Of a DNA stretch of 64,000 nucleotides, positions 38,801 through 47,854 are shown piece by piece. The stretch comes from Casimicrobium huifangae (GTDB lineage Bacteria > Pseudomonadota > Gammaproteobacteria > Burkholderiales > Casimicrobiaceae). The position numbers were made by a program, and so were the translations under genes. The notes under the pieces were generated by a model, which worked only from the letters and a program-made list of their open reading frames with translations, was not told the origin of the DNA and did no database searches. The number at the start of each line of letters is the position of its first letter. The first letter of the stretch is position 1. The DNA is taken from contig NZ_CP041352.1 in assembly GCF_009746125.1 (NCBI RefSeq), positions 3,208,436 through 3,272,435 on the forward strand, read 5' to 3'.

Positions 38801-39474
38801 TCCGTCGCGTCATCGAAAAGAAGGGGTTGCGGCAAAGCACCGTGCACATTCTCGACGCGCTGCTCAAGCTGCGCCAGGCCTGCTGCGACCCGCGACTGGT
38901 GAAACTGCCGGGCCAATCCGCCCGCGCGATGAACGCCGGCTCGGCCAAGCTCGAATGGCTCGCAACGCATGTGCCCGAGCTGCTGGAAGAAGGCCGCAAG
39001 GTGCTGATCTTCTCGCAGTTCACCAGCATGCTCGACCTGATCGGGCGGCAGCTCAACGGGCAGCAGATTCCGTTCGCGCTGCTCACCGGTGACACGGTGG
39101 ATCGTGACACGCCGATCGACAACTTCCAGTCCGGCAAGGTGTCCGTGTTCCTGCTCAGCCTGAAAGCTGGCGGTGTAGGCCTCAACCTCACCGCTGCCGA
39201 CACCGTGATCCACTACGACCCGTGGTGGAACCCCGCCGTGGAAGCGCAAGCCACCGCCCGTGCGCACCGCATGGGCCAGGACAAGCCAGTGATCGTCACC
39301 AAGCTGGTCGCCAAAGGAACGCTGGAGGAGCACATGCTCACCATGCTCGCCCGCAAGCGCGATCTCGCCGCTGCACTGCTCGACGGTGGCGGCAATGCCC
39401 TCACCGGGCTGACGCTGGCGGATGTGGATGAGTTGCTGTCGCCGCTGGCCGCGCCGGATGCGCGGCCAAGTTGA
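35854..39474 (+). CDS. SWIM zinc-finger SNF2-family helicase
   Basis: 1206 residues. A SWIM zinc finger near residue 88 (CTCATRLNCKH) is followed by a long poorly conserved middle, a bacterial SNF2 segment, and the SNF2 ATPase: Walker A DDMGLGKT near 755, DEAQ box near 855, and the helicase C part LLSLKAGGVGLNLTAADTV...RAHRMGQ. Such proteins move along or remodel DNA-protein complexes; RapA-like action is possible. It follows polA by about 108 bp on the same strand, hinting at a repair link. Confidence 0.9.
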   Translation: MSRAARTALDLQAARTDLEKEFGEQGFRNGIGFVTDKRINIESAQIDEERVWHLVAKVQDGSGEPCTTTVEMEFFEFGIDLFAAECTCATRLNCKHAAGLAYLWTTMQPQRNGTLTGQSAEPIGDGLPPADLPDATATASNAASTTPGATTTLRTGLAPELSQWLRAGFETTPRSRANETDAEDSKAAPDIVAYLLTARGELTIAKARRLKGGETKLNVQAASLAWVTHGHATPAYVAPEDEPILRMMAATIGMQSARPVLALSGVIGAQLLDMALATHRLWLAPDGYTDSVVRARALKAADAPSLAAPLAMGEALDAQLVWDAVETPQGPRMALRAKAAQDADAASMPIIALTPPLAIDAAHLQLRPLKTAVSSATLARLIALPPLKADDATAWAFVDDALRELPDFALVPRCPTVTADNAGHVEPPLPVPQAVLRFALIEFDVSVGWGRNSSLQGRVFPAVQLLFRYPDGRLVPYQRNGLDHAIEQERVGRELVGQRLRNVRVESQWEMRMPRLLYTADRIEPSLAYARDIKALRESLWGLPDHDWSGRGPTVLADAQMAGFAIEIEAGFPISMADIPEPTLELAPGTEVGWYRLSLGVDIDGKRVDLAPALAKLIGAQKDPEQWVEALPTIEHVLLSVPVPDRALAAQVVRLSGERIATILKPVFDWFHGGGVAQISELQAALLPDLPNFTVRYFGRDHPRWLAMRDKLREGAELAPLTAAPGFIATLRPYQNHGLSWLAHLYELGMGGVLADDMGLGKTVQTLAHLHRLHGPKAKAPGPSLIIAPTSVLSNWQREAERFAPTLKVHRHHGSDRAESAAAFSNADVVLTSYPLLQRDEKLLTGIEWNVVVFDEAQTLKNAKAKTYVSAQSLRAQQRIALTGTPMENHLGELWAIFNVLIPGLLGTLESFNSLFRHPIEQRADSERMQKLKTRIRAFILRRGRDQVLGELPPKTEYTRWIELEPAQADLYEALRTAVHEDIRRVIEKKGLRQSTVHILDALLKLRQACCDPRLVKLPGQSARAMNAGSAKLEWLATHVPELLEEGRKVLIFSQFTSMLDLIGRQLNGQQIPFALLTGDTVDRDTPIDNFQSGKVSVFLLSLKAGGVGLNLTAADTVIHYDPWWNPAVEAQATARAHRMGQDKPVIVTKLVAKGTLEEHMLTMLARKRDLAAALLDGGGNALTGLTLADVDELLSPLAAPDARPS

Positions 39475-39531
39475 TACCGGCCTACCGTGTCTGTCGCAGG
39501 ATTGGTTGGCGTGCCACCAGCGCGCTTCGTG

Positions 39532-39770
39532 GCCGCGCGGGGCCAGTCACTTTTCTTGCTTCGCCAAGAAAAGTAACCAAAAGAAGGCGACCCCAGGGAT
39601 TCGCCTGATTCCTCCGGTGCTCGCAACGCGCGGGACCCGCACAAATCGCCCGATGGCGCGCAAGTCTGCGCGCGGTGGGCTCATGGTCCGGGTCTACGAC
39701 CGCGCGTTGCTCCGCTCCTCGGGGCGAATCCATGGGGACCCCGTCGAACTGATTCTTGATCGCTTCGCGA
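39532..39770. repeat. Left inverted repeat bracketing the methyltransferase
   Basis: About 240 bp. It contains the hairpin ACTTTTCTTGCTTCGCC/AAGAAAAGT, the stretch GGCGACCCCAGGGATTCGCC, and GAGCGG/GGCGAATCCATGGGGACC landmarks. Its reverse complement matches 40694-40940 along the whole length with scattered changes. Small frames inside (start MDSPRGAE) are repeat translations, not genes. The methyltransferase stop lies 5 bp inside the end of the repeat. Confidence 0.75.
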
Positions 39771-39774
39771 TTAA

Positions 39775-40551
39775 TCAGATCGAGTCTGGTCGCCTTGCAA
39801 CGATTACCGGCTGGAAGAGCACGCCGTCAATACGCTTCGTATCCACGAAGCCCGCTTCTGCAAGTATTGATTTGAGCCTATCGATTGAAATCGCGTAGTA
39901 CCTGCTGCGGTGAACTTCGGTGGTCACTTGTCCATTGGCGAGGTGAGTGGTGAGGTAAATACTCAGGTCGTACTGGTCCCCTTCCCACTCCCACACCTGC
40001 ACGGCAAAGAATCGGCCACCAGGCACGTAGCGCAGACCGTAAGGACGAACGTCGGGGCTGACACGAGTGATCGTCGCGTAGTCGCGCACCGACATCACGA
40101 ACACGCCGCCCGGCCGCAGGCGGCTTCGAATCGCCCTAAACGCACGGAGGATGTCACTGTCCGTCAGGAGATGTGGAATGCTGTTGTCACAAGCCACCAC
40201 TGCAGCAAACGACGACGGGGCGGCACCGTGAAGTACCCGAATGTCATCAACGCTGGTATGCGCTGCGAGCCCACGGTCGTCCAGTTCCTGATTGAGACGT
40301 GCTACCGCTACCGGTGAAATGTCGGAAGCGGACACGTCGTATCCGTGCTTGGCAAGTCCAAGCGTCTGCGTGCCGACGCCGCAGGCTGCGTCGAGAATTG
40401 GCATCCGCTCAATGACGCCACGTTCAACCAGAAGCGACGAGAGTGCGTGGCCCTGATCAACTATTGCCTGCTCCCAGTCCTCATAGAGCAAGTGATAGCG
40501 CGATGCGAGGCCATCATAGAAGTTGCGAACGGGTACTTCGGTTGGTTGCAT
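39775..40551 (-). CDS. Class I SAM-dependent methyltransferase (glycine/sarcosine N-methyltransferase-like)
   Basis: 258 residues from the ATG at 40551. The start FYDGLASRYHLLYEDWEQAI resembles glycine/sarcosine N-methyltransferases; the SAM motif I is PILDAACGVGTQTLGLAKHG, then VSASDISP and VACDNSIPHLL. The C-terminal half (RYVPGGRFFAVQVWEWEGDQYDLSIYL) forms the cap. The substrate is not certain. It lies alone between two inverted repeats (39532-39770 and 40694-40940), and its base use looks less GC-rich than its neighbours, consistent with transfer as a cassette. Confidence 0.85.
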   Translation of the reverse strand: MQPTEVPVRNFYDGLASRYHLLYEDWEQAIVDQGHALSSLLVERGVIERMPILDAACGVGTQTLGLAKHGYDVSASDISPVAVARLNQELDDRGLAAHTSVDDIRVLHGAAPSSFAAVVACDNSIPHLLTDSDILRAFRAIRSRLRPGGVFVMSVRDYATITRVSPDVRPYGLRYVPGGRFFAVQVWEWEGDQYDLSIYLTTHLANGQVTTEVHRSRYYAISIDRLKSILAEAGFVDTKRIDGVLFQPVIVARRPDSI

Positions 40552-41078
40552 GCGTTTCTGCACGGAAATACTGAGCGTCAAGACGTTTGGAGCGGAGTGG
40601 GGATGCTCGCACTAGGGTTCCCGCGCGTCAAATGCTGGCAATCATGCATCAGCAGCGCAGCCCGGATGCTCGAATCCGGGTTCCCGTGAACAATATCGCG
40701 AAGCGATCAAGCATCGGTTCGACGGGGCCCCCATGGATTCGCCCCGAGGAGCGGAGCGGCAGGCGGTCCAAGCGGCGCAGTGTGAGCCCACTGGTTGCGC
40801 GTCAGCGCAACATTCGGGCGATCTCTGCGACGCCCGCCTGACGCGAGCACCGCAGGGAAATAGCGAATCGCCTGGGGTCGCCTTTTCTTTGGTGACTTTC
40901 TTTTGGCGAAGCAAAAGAAAGTTACTGCCACGCGCGGCACGAGCGCGCTAGCGGCACCCGAACCAACCTCGCGAAGAACACGTTTGGCTGGTATCGGTTT
41001 GTGGCGGGTCACTACCCGCCCTACCAGGTTTACGACCCCGGACGCGCTTCGCTTCTCCGGGCTACGGACTACCTGCAG
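40552..41078. other. Gene-free stretch with several repeats
   Basis: 527 bp with no credible gene. It holds a hairpin at 40661-40680 (CCCGGAT/ATCCGGG), the right inverted repeat (40694-40940), a REP at 41003-41024 (GGCGGGT/ACCCGCC with CTAC foot) and another at 41036-41065 (CCCGGA/TCCGGG with CTAC foot). Confidence 0.7.
40694..40940. repeat. Right inverted repeat bracketing the methyltransferase
   Basis: Inverted counterpart of 39532-39770: GCGAAGCGATCAAG at the inner end, GTTCGACGGGG, ATGGATTCGCCCCGAGGAG, GCCTGGGGTCGCC, and the hairpin CTTTCTTTTGGCGAAGC/AAAAGAAAG at the outer end. The landmarks are in the same order in both copies. Confidence 0.75.
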
Positions 41079-42299
41079 CTAAGCCAACGCCGGCGTCCGG
41101 CTCTCCAGCGCCCTCTCATCAATCGGCAGGTGCACGATGGCGGCGAACACGCCTAGCGCGATGGTCAGCATCCACACCGTGTTGTAGTTGCCGGTGACGT
41201 CGTACAGTTTGCCGCCGAGCCAGGCGCCGAGGAAGCTGCCGATCTGGTGCGAGAAGAACACGATGCCACCAAGCATGCCGAGGTAGCGCACGCCGTACAC
41301 CTGCGCGATGATCGCGTTGGTCGGCGGCACGGTGGATAGCCACAAAAATCCGATCGCAGCTGCGAAGGCGTACACCGTCCACTCGGAGAGCGGCAGCGCG
41401 AGGAAGATAACGATCACCACCGAGCGCATGAAGTAGATGAACGAGAGCACGTAGCGCTTGGGCAGCTTGCCGGCGAGTACGCCCGCGAGATAGGTGCCGA
41501 AGCAGTTGAACAGGCCAACCAGCGCGAGCGCGGTGACGCCGACGCGCGCTGCAATGCCCTTGTCGAGCAGGTAGGGCGTGAGATGGGCGCCGATGAAGAC
41601 CACCTGGAAGCCGCACACGAAGTAACCGAGCGTCAGCAACGTGTAGCTGCGGTCGGCGAACGCAGTGCGCAGTGCTTCACCCGCGCTTGCCTGCGTCGCG
41701 GCGGTGGGTTGCGGCAGCTTGCCTTCGCTGCCGAGTTTGGCGAAATACCAGCCCAGCGGCGCAATCGTCGCGGTGATGACGGCCAGCCCAATCAGCGACG
41801 CCGACCAGCCATTCTGGGTGATGAAGAACTGACCGACCGGGATCATGAAGAACTGGCCGAACGAGCCGGCGGCGGCGCTGATGCCAAAGGCCCACGCGCG
41901 GCGCTCAGGCGGCACCATCTTGCCGAGCACGCTGTAGGCCACCGAGTAGGTGGTGCAGGCGATCGCCACGCCCATCAGGATGCCGCCCGAAATGGCCAGT
42001 GTGAAGGTGTTGCTCAGGAACGCTGTCCAGCCCAGCCCCAACGCGTACAGCACGGCCCCTGCGATCAGCACCCGCCTGGCGCCATAGCGGTCGGCGATGT
42101 AGCCGATGAACGGCTGTGACGCGCCCCAGACCAGGTTTTGCAGCGCCACCGCGAACGAGAAAACTTCGCGGCCCCACTTCATGTCGGCCGACACCGGCTG
42201 CAGGAAGAGCCCGGAGAACGCGTTGCGCGTGCCCATCGCGATGCCGAGGATGAGCGCCACGGCGAACAGCGCGCGGAAGATGCGTTGGTTGGATGTCAT
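41079..42299 (-). CDS. MFS transporter (oxalate/formate antiporter-like)
   Basis: 406 residues, about 12 membrane segments. The motif-A-like loop GYIADRYGARRVLIAGAVLY lies between helices 2 and 3, and a second GGKLYDVTGNYNTVWML lies near the end. The layout fits the OFA/monocarboxylate branch; the substrate is not known. The start at 42299 (MTSNQRIFRALFAV) avoids a weak N-terminal extension to 42335. Confidence 0.85.
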   Translation of the reverse strand: MTSNQRIFRALFAVALILGIAMGTRNAFSGLFLQPVSADMKWGREVFSFAVALQNLVWGASQPFIGYIADRYGARRVLIAGAVLYALGLGWTAFLSNTFTLAISGGILMGVAIACTTYSVAYSVLGKMVPPERRAWAFGISAAAGSFGQFFMIPVGQFFITQNGWSASLIGLAVITATIAPLGWYFAKLGSEGKLPQPTAATQASAGEALRTAFADRSYTLLTLGYFVCGFQVVFIGAHLTPYLLDKGIAARVGVTALALVGLFNCFGTYLAGVLAGKLPKRYVLSFIYFMRSVVIVIFLALPLSEWTVYAFAAAIGFLWLSTVPPTNAIIAQVYGVRYLGMLGGIVFFSHQIGSFLGAWLGGKLYDVTGNYNTVWMLTIALGVFAAIVHLPIDERALESRTPALA

Positions 42300-42416
42300 G
42301 CGGGCAAACGGGTGGCGACAGAAAGCAGGCGTCAATGCTAGCGACCGGCTTTGCCGTCAGCGCGCAAAGTTTTCAGGCGAGGCTGCGAGCGCGGGAACAT
42401 CGCCGACTGGCCGGTC

Positions 42417-42533
42417 GGCTTTTCGATGAAAGCCTTATTTGAAAAGGGCTGATGACGTATTTTTCACGGAAGTCGACTATTGACAGAAATTAGTCCCAAG
42501 CCGCTTGCCGCCGTCGATTCAACTGAAAGTTGC
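42417..42533. repeat. ERIC-like palindromic element, copy D
   Basis: 117 bp between the MFS gene and the response regulator gene. The left end is GGCTTTTCGATGAAAGCC; the inner arm GAAAAGGGCTGATGACG; the centre GGAAGTCGACTATTGAC; the right end AACTGAAAGTTG. The second half is more diverged than in copy A. The gap 42300-42608 holds nothing else that I can recognise. Confidence 0.65.
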
Positions 42534-42608
42534 TTTCGCCAGCCGTACCAACAGACGCAAAAAAGCGCGACGAATCGCGCTGCTGTGTTGCCCAGTCGAT
42601 CGGTGAAA

Positions 42609-43241
42609 TCAAACGTCCGGATTCACCAGTTGATGCTGCACGGCGTATCGCACGAGATCAACCACCGATTGCGCGCCGAGCCGCTTTTGCACGGTAACCT
42701 TGTGGGTGCTGACCGTTTTCACGCTCAGGTGCAGATCTTTCGCGATGTCGGTGACCGATTCGCCGCGCACCAAGCGGATGAAGATGTCGTACTGCCGCAG
42801 CGAGAGTTGGGTGTGGGGCTCACCCTCGTTGCTGGCGACCCGCTTTTGCACCGGTCGCAACATCGATTGGTGGATGGCGTCGAGAATCTCGGCCGGGCGC
42901 GAATCCTTGGCGACGTAGCCCGATGCGCCCAACGCGAGCGCGCGCTCCTTGTGCGAGACCGGGTCGTAGGCAGTGAACACGATCACGCGCAACTCGGGCG
43001 CTTCGTCCAGCACTTGACGCAACAGCGACAGCCCGGCGCGGCCGGGCATGGCGAGATCCAGCAACAGAACGTCAACGCCGCCCTTGCGGATCAGGGTGAT
43101 GGCGGATTGACCATCTTCGGCTTCGCCCACCACCTGAATGCTGCGGTCGGACGAAAAGATGCCGCGCACGCCGGCGCGGACAATGGGGTGATCATCCGCG
43201 ATCGCAACACGAATCTGCGGACTGACAGTATTTGCACTCAT
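42609..43241 (-). CDS. LuxR/NarL-type response regulator
   Basis: 210 residues. The receiver domain (about 8-125) has the acid pair in IADDHPIVRAGV, the phospho-Asp in VLLLDLAMPGRAG, and Thr/Lys of the switch (VFTAYDP, YVAKDS). The HTH (about 145-205) is LSLRQYDIFIRLVRGESVTDIAKDLHLSVKTVSTHK. It lies about 190 bp downstream of the hybrid kinase on the same strand and is the likely end point of that phosphorelay. Confidence 0.92.
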   Translation of the reverse strand: MSANTVSPQIRVAIADDHPIVRAGVRGIFSSDRSIQVVGEAEDGQSAITLIRKGGVDVLLLDLAMPGRAGLSLLRQVLDEAPELRVIVFTAYDPVSHKERALALGASGYVAKDSRPAEILDAIHQSMLRPVQKRVASNEGEPHTQLSLRQYDIFIRLVRGESVTDIAKDLHLSVKTVSTHKVTVQKRLGAQSVVDLVRYAVQHQLVNPDV

Positions 43242-43429
43242 AACCCTCTATTTTCCTGTAATCCGCGTCACAAAATGGCCAAACCTGCAGCGAATGGGCA
43301 CATTCAGACCACTCCTATCACGTTGTCATGGTGCGCCGTTGGCGGTGTTGACGGCGCGCAAGACAAACGTTGACAGGCGGTAAATGGTGGACAGCTGGTA
43401 GGTGCGACTGACCGGCCATTGGCATCGCG

Positions 43430-45136
43430 TCAACGACCGGCATTACCGCTGTAACGCCGGGCGCTCCACGCTGCCAGTGCCAGACGAGTGGCAGCAGCAA
43501 CCGTGTCCATGTTGCCAATCGTCGCGTCATCCGGCGCGTCGCAAACGCTGCGCGCTGCGCGGGCCAGGGCACTTGCGCCGACCGCAGACGCAGCGCCGGC
43601 GAGCGCATGGGCGCGGGCCGCAGTGGCGCGGGCATCGCCCTTTTTCCACTGGCTGCGAACCGCAGCCACGTCGTCTGGCAAGCCCTGCAGGAAGCGGGCA
43701 ATCAGGCGCTCAAGGAATGGCTCGGCAGCACGCGATTCGAGGTCAGCCAGTGAATTGAGCGTCTCCTCGTCCAGCGCCGGTTCGCCGATCACTGTCGATG
43801 ATGCGGTCGACGCCGCCGACGGCTCCCGGCCCTTCGTCGCTTCGCGAAGTGCGGCATCGAGACTGAACACGGTCGCCGGCTTGGTCAGGAAGCCGCGCAT
43901 ACCGGCGGCCGCGCACATCGCACGGTCGGCATCGCTGACACTGGCGGTCAGGGCGATGATGGTTGGAGCCGGTGCCGCATCCCTGTCTGCGGCCCGTTCG
44001 GCAAAACGGTGCAGGATGCGTCGGGTTGCTTCAATGCCACCGATACGGGGCAGATTGAGATCCATCAGCACCACATCAAAGTGGCCGCCTTCACACGCCG
44101 CGATCGCATCTTCACCGTCGCCTACGGCGGTCACCTGGTGACCAAGCTGTTCGAGCATGATGCCAAGCAACTCGCGGTTGACATCGTTGTCTTCCACCAC
44201 CATCACTGCCAATGGGCGCAAACGCCCCGGCCCGCGAGTTGCCTCCAGCCCGGCGCTGGCAGCGCCGGTCAGCGGTGTGTCGGCAGCATGATGTGCGCTG
44301 TGCCCCGGCAGATCAGAAACGGCGGCAAGCGGCGCAGGTGATTGCGCAAGAACGGTGAATGTCATGTGGGTGCCCTTGCCGGGCTCGCTCTTCATTTCAA
44401 TGGTTCCGCCCAGCGCCTTCACCAGCAGTGAACAGATCACCAGGCCGAGGCCGCTGCCCGTCGCAACTGCCTGCACTGTGCCGCTGCCACCCTGCTGGAA
44501 CGGCTGGAACAGGCGCTGCTGCGTCTCCGAGTCGATGCCCGGCCCGGTGTCCGCCACACTGAAGCGCAGCAGATGCGGCTCGTCCGGGCGCGCGGGCGCA
44601 TCGGCTGTCACGGTCAGTCGCACTTCACCCGCCGCGGTGAACTTCATCGAGTTGCCGAGCAGGTTGATCAGAATTTGCCGCAGCATGCCGGCATCAGTGT
44701 GAATCCTCGGCGGTACCGACGGTTCGACATTGACCACCAGCCGCACGTCTGGCCGCGTATAGGCAGAGAGCACCACGCGCTCGGCCTCACCAATGCAATC
44801 GCGCAGCCCGAAACTGCTGAGCACCGGCGTGACCACACCCGCCTCCAACCGCGAATACGACAGCACGCCGTCGATCAGCGTCAGCAGCGATTTGCTGGCA
44901 GCATCGATGGTTTCCACCTCCTCGGCACGAACGCCAGCGTCTCGCCGCGCTGCCAGCAACTGGCTGGCCCCGACCACCGCCTGCAGCGGCGTGCGCAACT
45001 CATGGCTCAGAATGGCGAGGAAGCGGGCCTTGTCCTCGGCCGCTTTCTGCGCCGCCTGCGACGTGTGCCGCAGCTCGCGCTCCAGCCGTTCCCGGCGCAG
45101 GATCTCTTCGGTGAGCGTGAGGGCAACGCTGAACAA
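43430..45136 (-). pseudogene. C-terminal part of a hybrid histidine kinase split by an IS element
   Basis: Catalytic half of the kinase. H-box FLAILSHELRTPLQ; HATPase motifs INLLGNSMKF, DTGPGIDSE and GSGLGLVICSLLVKALGG; a receiver domain with VVLMDLNLPRIGG; and an HPt domain with [14 protein letters not shown]. The first few codons (TTG TTC AGC GTT GCC) belong to the end of the inserted element. Joined to 46279-47781 it gives a kinase of about 1059 residues. If translated from the TTG at 45136 it would be a soluble kinase without its sensor. Confidence 0.85.
45118..45121. repeat. Target-site duplication TGAG, left
   Basis: TGAG directly before the left terminal repeat of the IS element; its twin is at 46290-46293. 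In the kinase the pair marks the insertion point. Confidence 0.8.
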
Positions 45137-46289
45137 GCCATTGATTTCAATGGTGACGGTGAGTGCGGCGAGTCAAAGTTACGCACGACGAGATTTTTGG
45201 GCCGCAGTGGTCCGATTTCGCTCCAATGAGTGCCGTATCGGCCCCACGGGCGTGCTTTACGCCCACTGCGGGCGCACTCATGCCATCAGGCGCTTGCGCG
45301 CCAGGTAGATGTTGGCCAGACCGAGCGCCACGAACGAGCGCGTCGCGTTCTTCGCCAAGCCACGGTAGCGCACCTTGCTGAAGCCCCACAGCCGCTTGAC
45401 CACCGCGAACACGTGCTCCACACGGGCGCGCACCCTGGACTTGTTGCGGTTCTTCGCCCGCTCGACTTCGTCTATCTCGCCACCGCTGCGCACCCGCTGG
45501 TTGGTGAAGTCCCGCGCCTGTGGCGCCTTCGAGCTGATCAACTCCTTCTGGCTGGCATAGGCGCTGTCGCCGTACACGCGCCGCTCGGCTCCGTGCAGCA
45601 GCTCAGGCAGCGGGTGCTTGTCGTGCACGTTCGCCGCAGTCACCACCGCGCTGTGCGTCAGCCCTGTGCGGCTGTCCACCCCGATGTGCATCTTCATGCC
45701 GAAGTACCACTGCTGGCCCTTCTTCGTCTGGCACATCTCGGGATCACGCGCCTTCTCGGCGTTCTTCGTCGAACTCGGGGCGCCGATGATGGTGGCATCC
45801 ACAATCGTGCCCGTACCTACCTTCAGCCCCCGCTCCTGCAGTACCCGACCGACCGTGGCAAACAGTTGCTCGCCCAGCTTGTGCTGCTCCAGAAGACGGC
45901 GGAACTTCAACAGCGTCGTGCCGTCGGGCACGCGCTCGCGGCCAAGGTCGATACCCACAAAGCGGCGCAGTGCCGTGCTGTCCAGCAATGCCTCCTCGCA
46001 GGCCTCGTCTGCCAGGTTGAACCAGTGCTGCACGAAGTACATGCGCAGCATGCGCTCCAGCCCAACCGGCGGGCGCCCATTGCCCGGCTTGGGATAGTGC
46101 GGCTCAATGACGGCGCACAGTTCGGACCACGGCACGATCTGCTCCATCGTTGCGAGGAACACGTCGCGCTTGGTTGCGCGCCGGTACTGTTCAAATCCGG
46201 CACCTTGATCGGCCGCTGCAGCTAGAGTCTGTTGCTTCATACATTCATAACGTCGCTACAGCTCTACGGTGGACTTGTTCAGTGTTGCC
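45122..46289 (-). mobile_element. Complete IS5-family insertion sequence (1168 bp)
   Basis: The ends are inverted repeats: GGCAACGCTGAACAAGCC at 45122-45139 and, read inward from the right, GGCAACACTGAACAAGTCC ending at 46289. They match in 16 of the first 18 positions. One full-length transposase gene fills it. The flanking TGAG duplication is present at both ends, so the insertion seems recent. The element lies in the kinase gene and has the same orientation as it. Confidence 0.9.
45278..46240 (-). CDS. IS5-family transposase
   Basis: 320 residues and apparently intact. DDE residues are seen in IVDATIIGAPSS, VYGDSAYASQKE and RVRARVEHVFAVVKRLWGF. The N-terminal helical part (MYFVQHWFNLADEACEEALLDS) is typical of the IS5 group. 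Frames on the opposite strand over this gene are shadows. Confidence 0.95.
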   Translation of the reverse strand: MKQQTLAAAADQGAGFEQYRRATKRDVFLATMEQIVPWSELCAVIEPHYPKPGNGRPPVGLERMLRMYFVQHWFNLADEACEEALLDSTALRRFVGIDLGRERVPDGTTLLKFRRLLEQHKLGEQLFATVGRVLQERGLKVGTGTIVDATIIGAPSSTKNAEKARDPEMCQTKKGQQWYFGMKMHIGVDSRTGLTHSAVVTAANVHDKHPLPELLHGAERRVYGDSAYASQKELISSKAPQARDFTNQRVRSGGEIDEVERAKNRNKSRVRARVEHVFAVVKRLWGFSKVRYRGLAKNATRSFVALGLANIYLARKRLMA

Positions 46290-47781
46290 TGAGGTTCTGC
46301 TCGGCGAGCTGGGTGGTCCGACGCTCGACGCGGTCTTCCAGTGTGGCGTTGAGCTGCGCGAACTGGTCGTTCTGGTTACGGATGGTCAGCAGCGATTGCC
46401 GCAGGCGCAGCACCATCTCGCCAAACGCCTGCGCCAGCACACCGGTTTCGGCCAGCGCGGTAACCGGCATCGTCGCCGGCAAGCCGTCAGCCGAAGCATC
46501 GCGAGTGGCCGCCACCAGATGATCGACGTCACGCGTGACCCGGCGCAACACCCAGAGCCCGAGCATCAGCGCGGCAGCCAGCGCGGCGAGGATGACGAAG
46601 AACATGCCGACCGCGTTCTTCACGATCGGCGCGGTGAAATCGCTGCGCGGGATGGCGACCACGATGTCCCAGTCGATGCCGTCGATGCTGCCGACATGCC
46701 GCGAGGCAACGTCGACCGACTCACCAGTGGAGGTGATCAGATCGATGTTGGGCGATGCCGACCCGCGTCGGCCGGACACCCGCCACCACTGGGCTGCCGC
46801 CCGCACCAGCTCGAACTGGCTGTCGCGGGCCGCGACCCGCTTCTGCACGCCATCTTCGTTGCGGAACGGCTGCTCCGGCGTCGATGACGCCACCAGCATG
46901 CCATCGCGATCAACAATGAAGGCGACCCCGTTGGCGCTCACCGCCACGGTCTTCATGAAGGTGCTCAACTCGGAGAGCTCAACGTCGGCTGCAAGCACGC
47001 CGAACAGGGTGCCGCTCGGGCTCACCACCGGTTGTGCCGCCGTGGTGACCAGCGCACCGGAGGCGAACGACACGTACACCGGCGTCCAGGTCAGGCGCTG
47101 CGCCGCCTTGGCGAGCTGATACCAGACGCGACTGCGGGCATCGTAGACCCGCGACTCGGTTTCAATAAGCCGGGTGCGGTCGCCCGGCGCCCGGGCCGAG
47201 TAGATGGTTCGTGGCTCACCACCCGATTTCTGCAGGCGGACCGTGGCTGCCGCGCGCGCGCCGGGGCGCCCGCGGTCGACGCCGACGAAGCTGCCGTTCT
47301 CGCGACCGAAGTAGAGATAGCCAGTGGTGCGGGTGTCGGCGGTTAGTTCGAACAGTTTGCGTTCAAGCCGCTCATCGTCGATAAACATGTCGAGCGAGGC
47401 GTTCTGGTTAACCTCGCTGTTCGGAAAGGTCGAGCGCAGCGTGATCGCCGCTTCTTCGAGCTGGTGCACCGCCGCCTGCCCGACCCTGGCAGAGATGTCC
47501 TCCATCAGCTGTCGCGACAGTACATCGACGGCCTGCAGGCCGGTATAGAGCAGTGACCCGGCGATCACCATGGCGGGCGCCACAATCAGCAGAACAAACG
47601 GCACCGTCAACAGTGTGCGCAGCCGCAGCGCGCGTGGCCGGTTTCCGGAAGCTGGCAGGCTGACGGCGGATTGAGTGCTGGAACGGGTGTCTGCCGGCGC
47701 GGCAGCAACCGTACGTCCGCCAACGACATCGCCAGCGACGTTGTCTGCGGCGGAATTCGGAGGCGGTGAACGGTCACTCAT
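46279..47781 (-). pseudogene. N-terminal sensor part of the split hybrid histidine kinase
   Basis: 500 residues ending at a TGA contributed by the IS end. An Ala-rich cytoplasmic head is followed by a membrane helix (LRTLLTVPFVLLIVAPAMVIAGSLL, split here for reading), a periplasmic dCache-like sensor (about 80-390; FLFGVLAADVELSELSTFM-like segment), a second helix (NAVGMFFVILAALAAALMLG), HAMP, and a coiled coil (EDRVERRTTQLAEQN). It lacks the kinase core. It may still be made as a membrane receptor fragment. Confidence 0.85.
46290..46293. repeat. Target-site duplication TGAG, right
   Basis: Matches 45118-45121. Deleting one copy together with 45122-46289 joins codons AAC CTC ACG CTC in frame. 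Confidence 0.8.
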
Positions 47782-47854
47782 GGGACGGCAGCGGGCAGTA
47801 CTACCTGACTTTTACCACCACGCCGCGCACAACCGTGGTGCGGCCCCGCTGCGC

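Noticed and set aside
37429-39333. Minus-strand frame of 634 codons opposite the SNF2 helicase
   Set aside because: Shadow of the helicase; His/Gln/Arg-rich as expected from antisense codons.
39482-39733. Small frames in the repeat around 39500 and 40750 (MDSPRGAE type)
   Set aside because: These are translations of the inverted repeat itself, present in both copies; no separate gene.
45230-46225. Plus-strand frame opposite the transposase
   Set aside because: Antisense to a complete DDE transposase.
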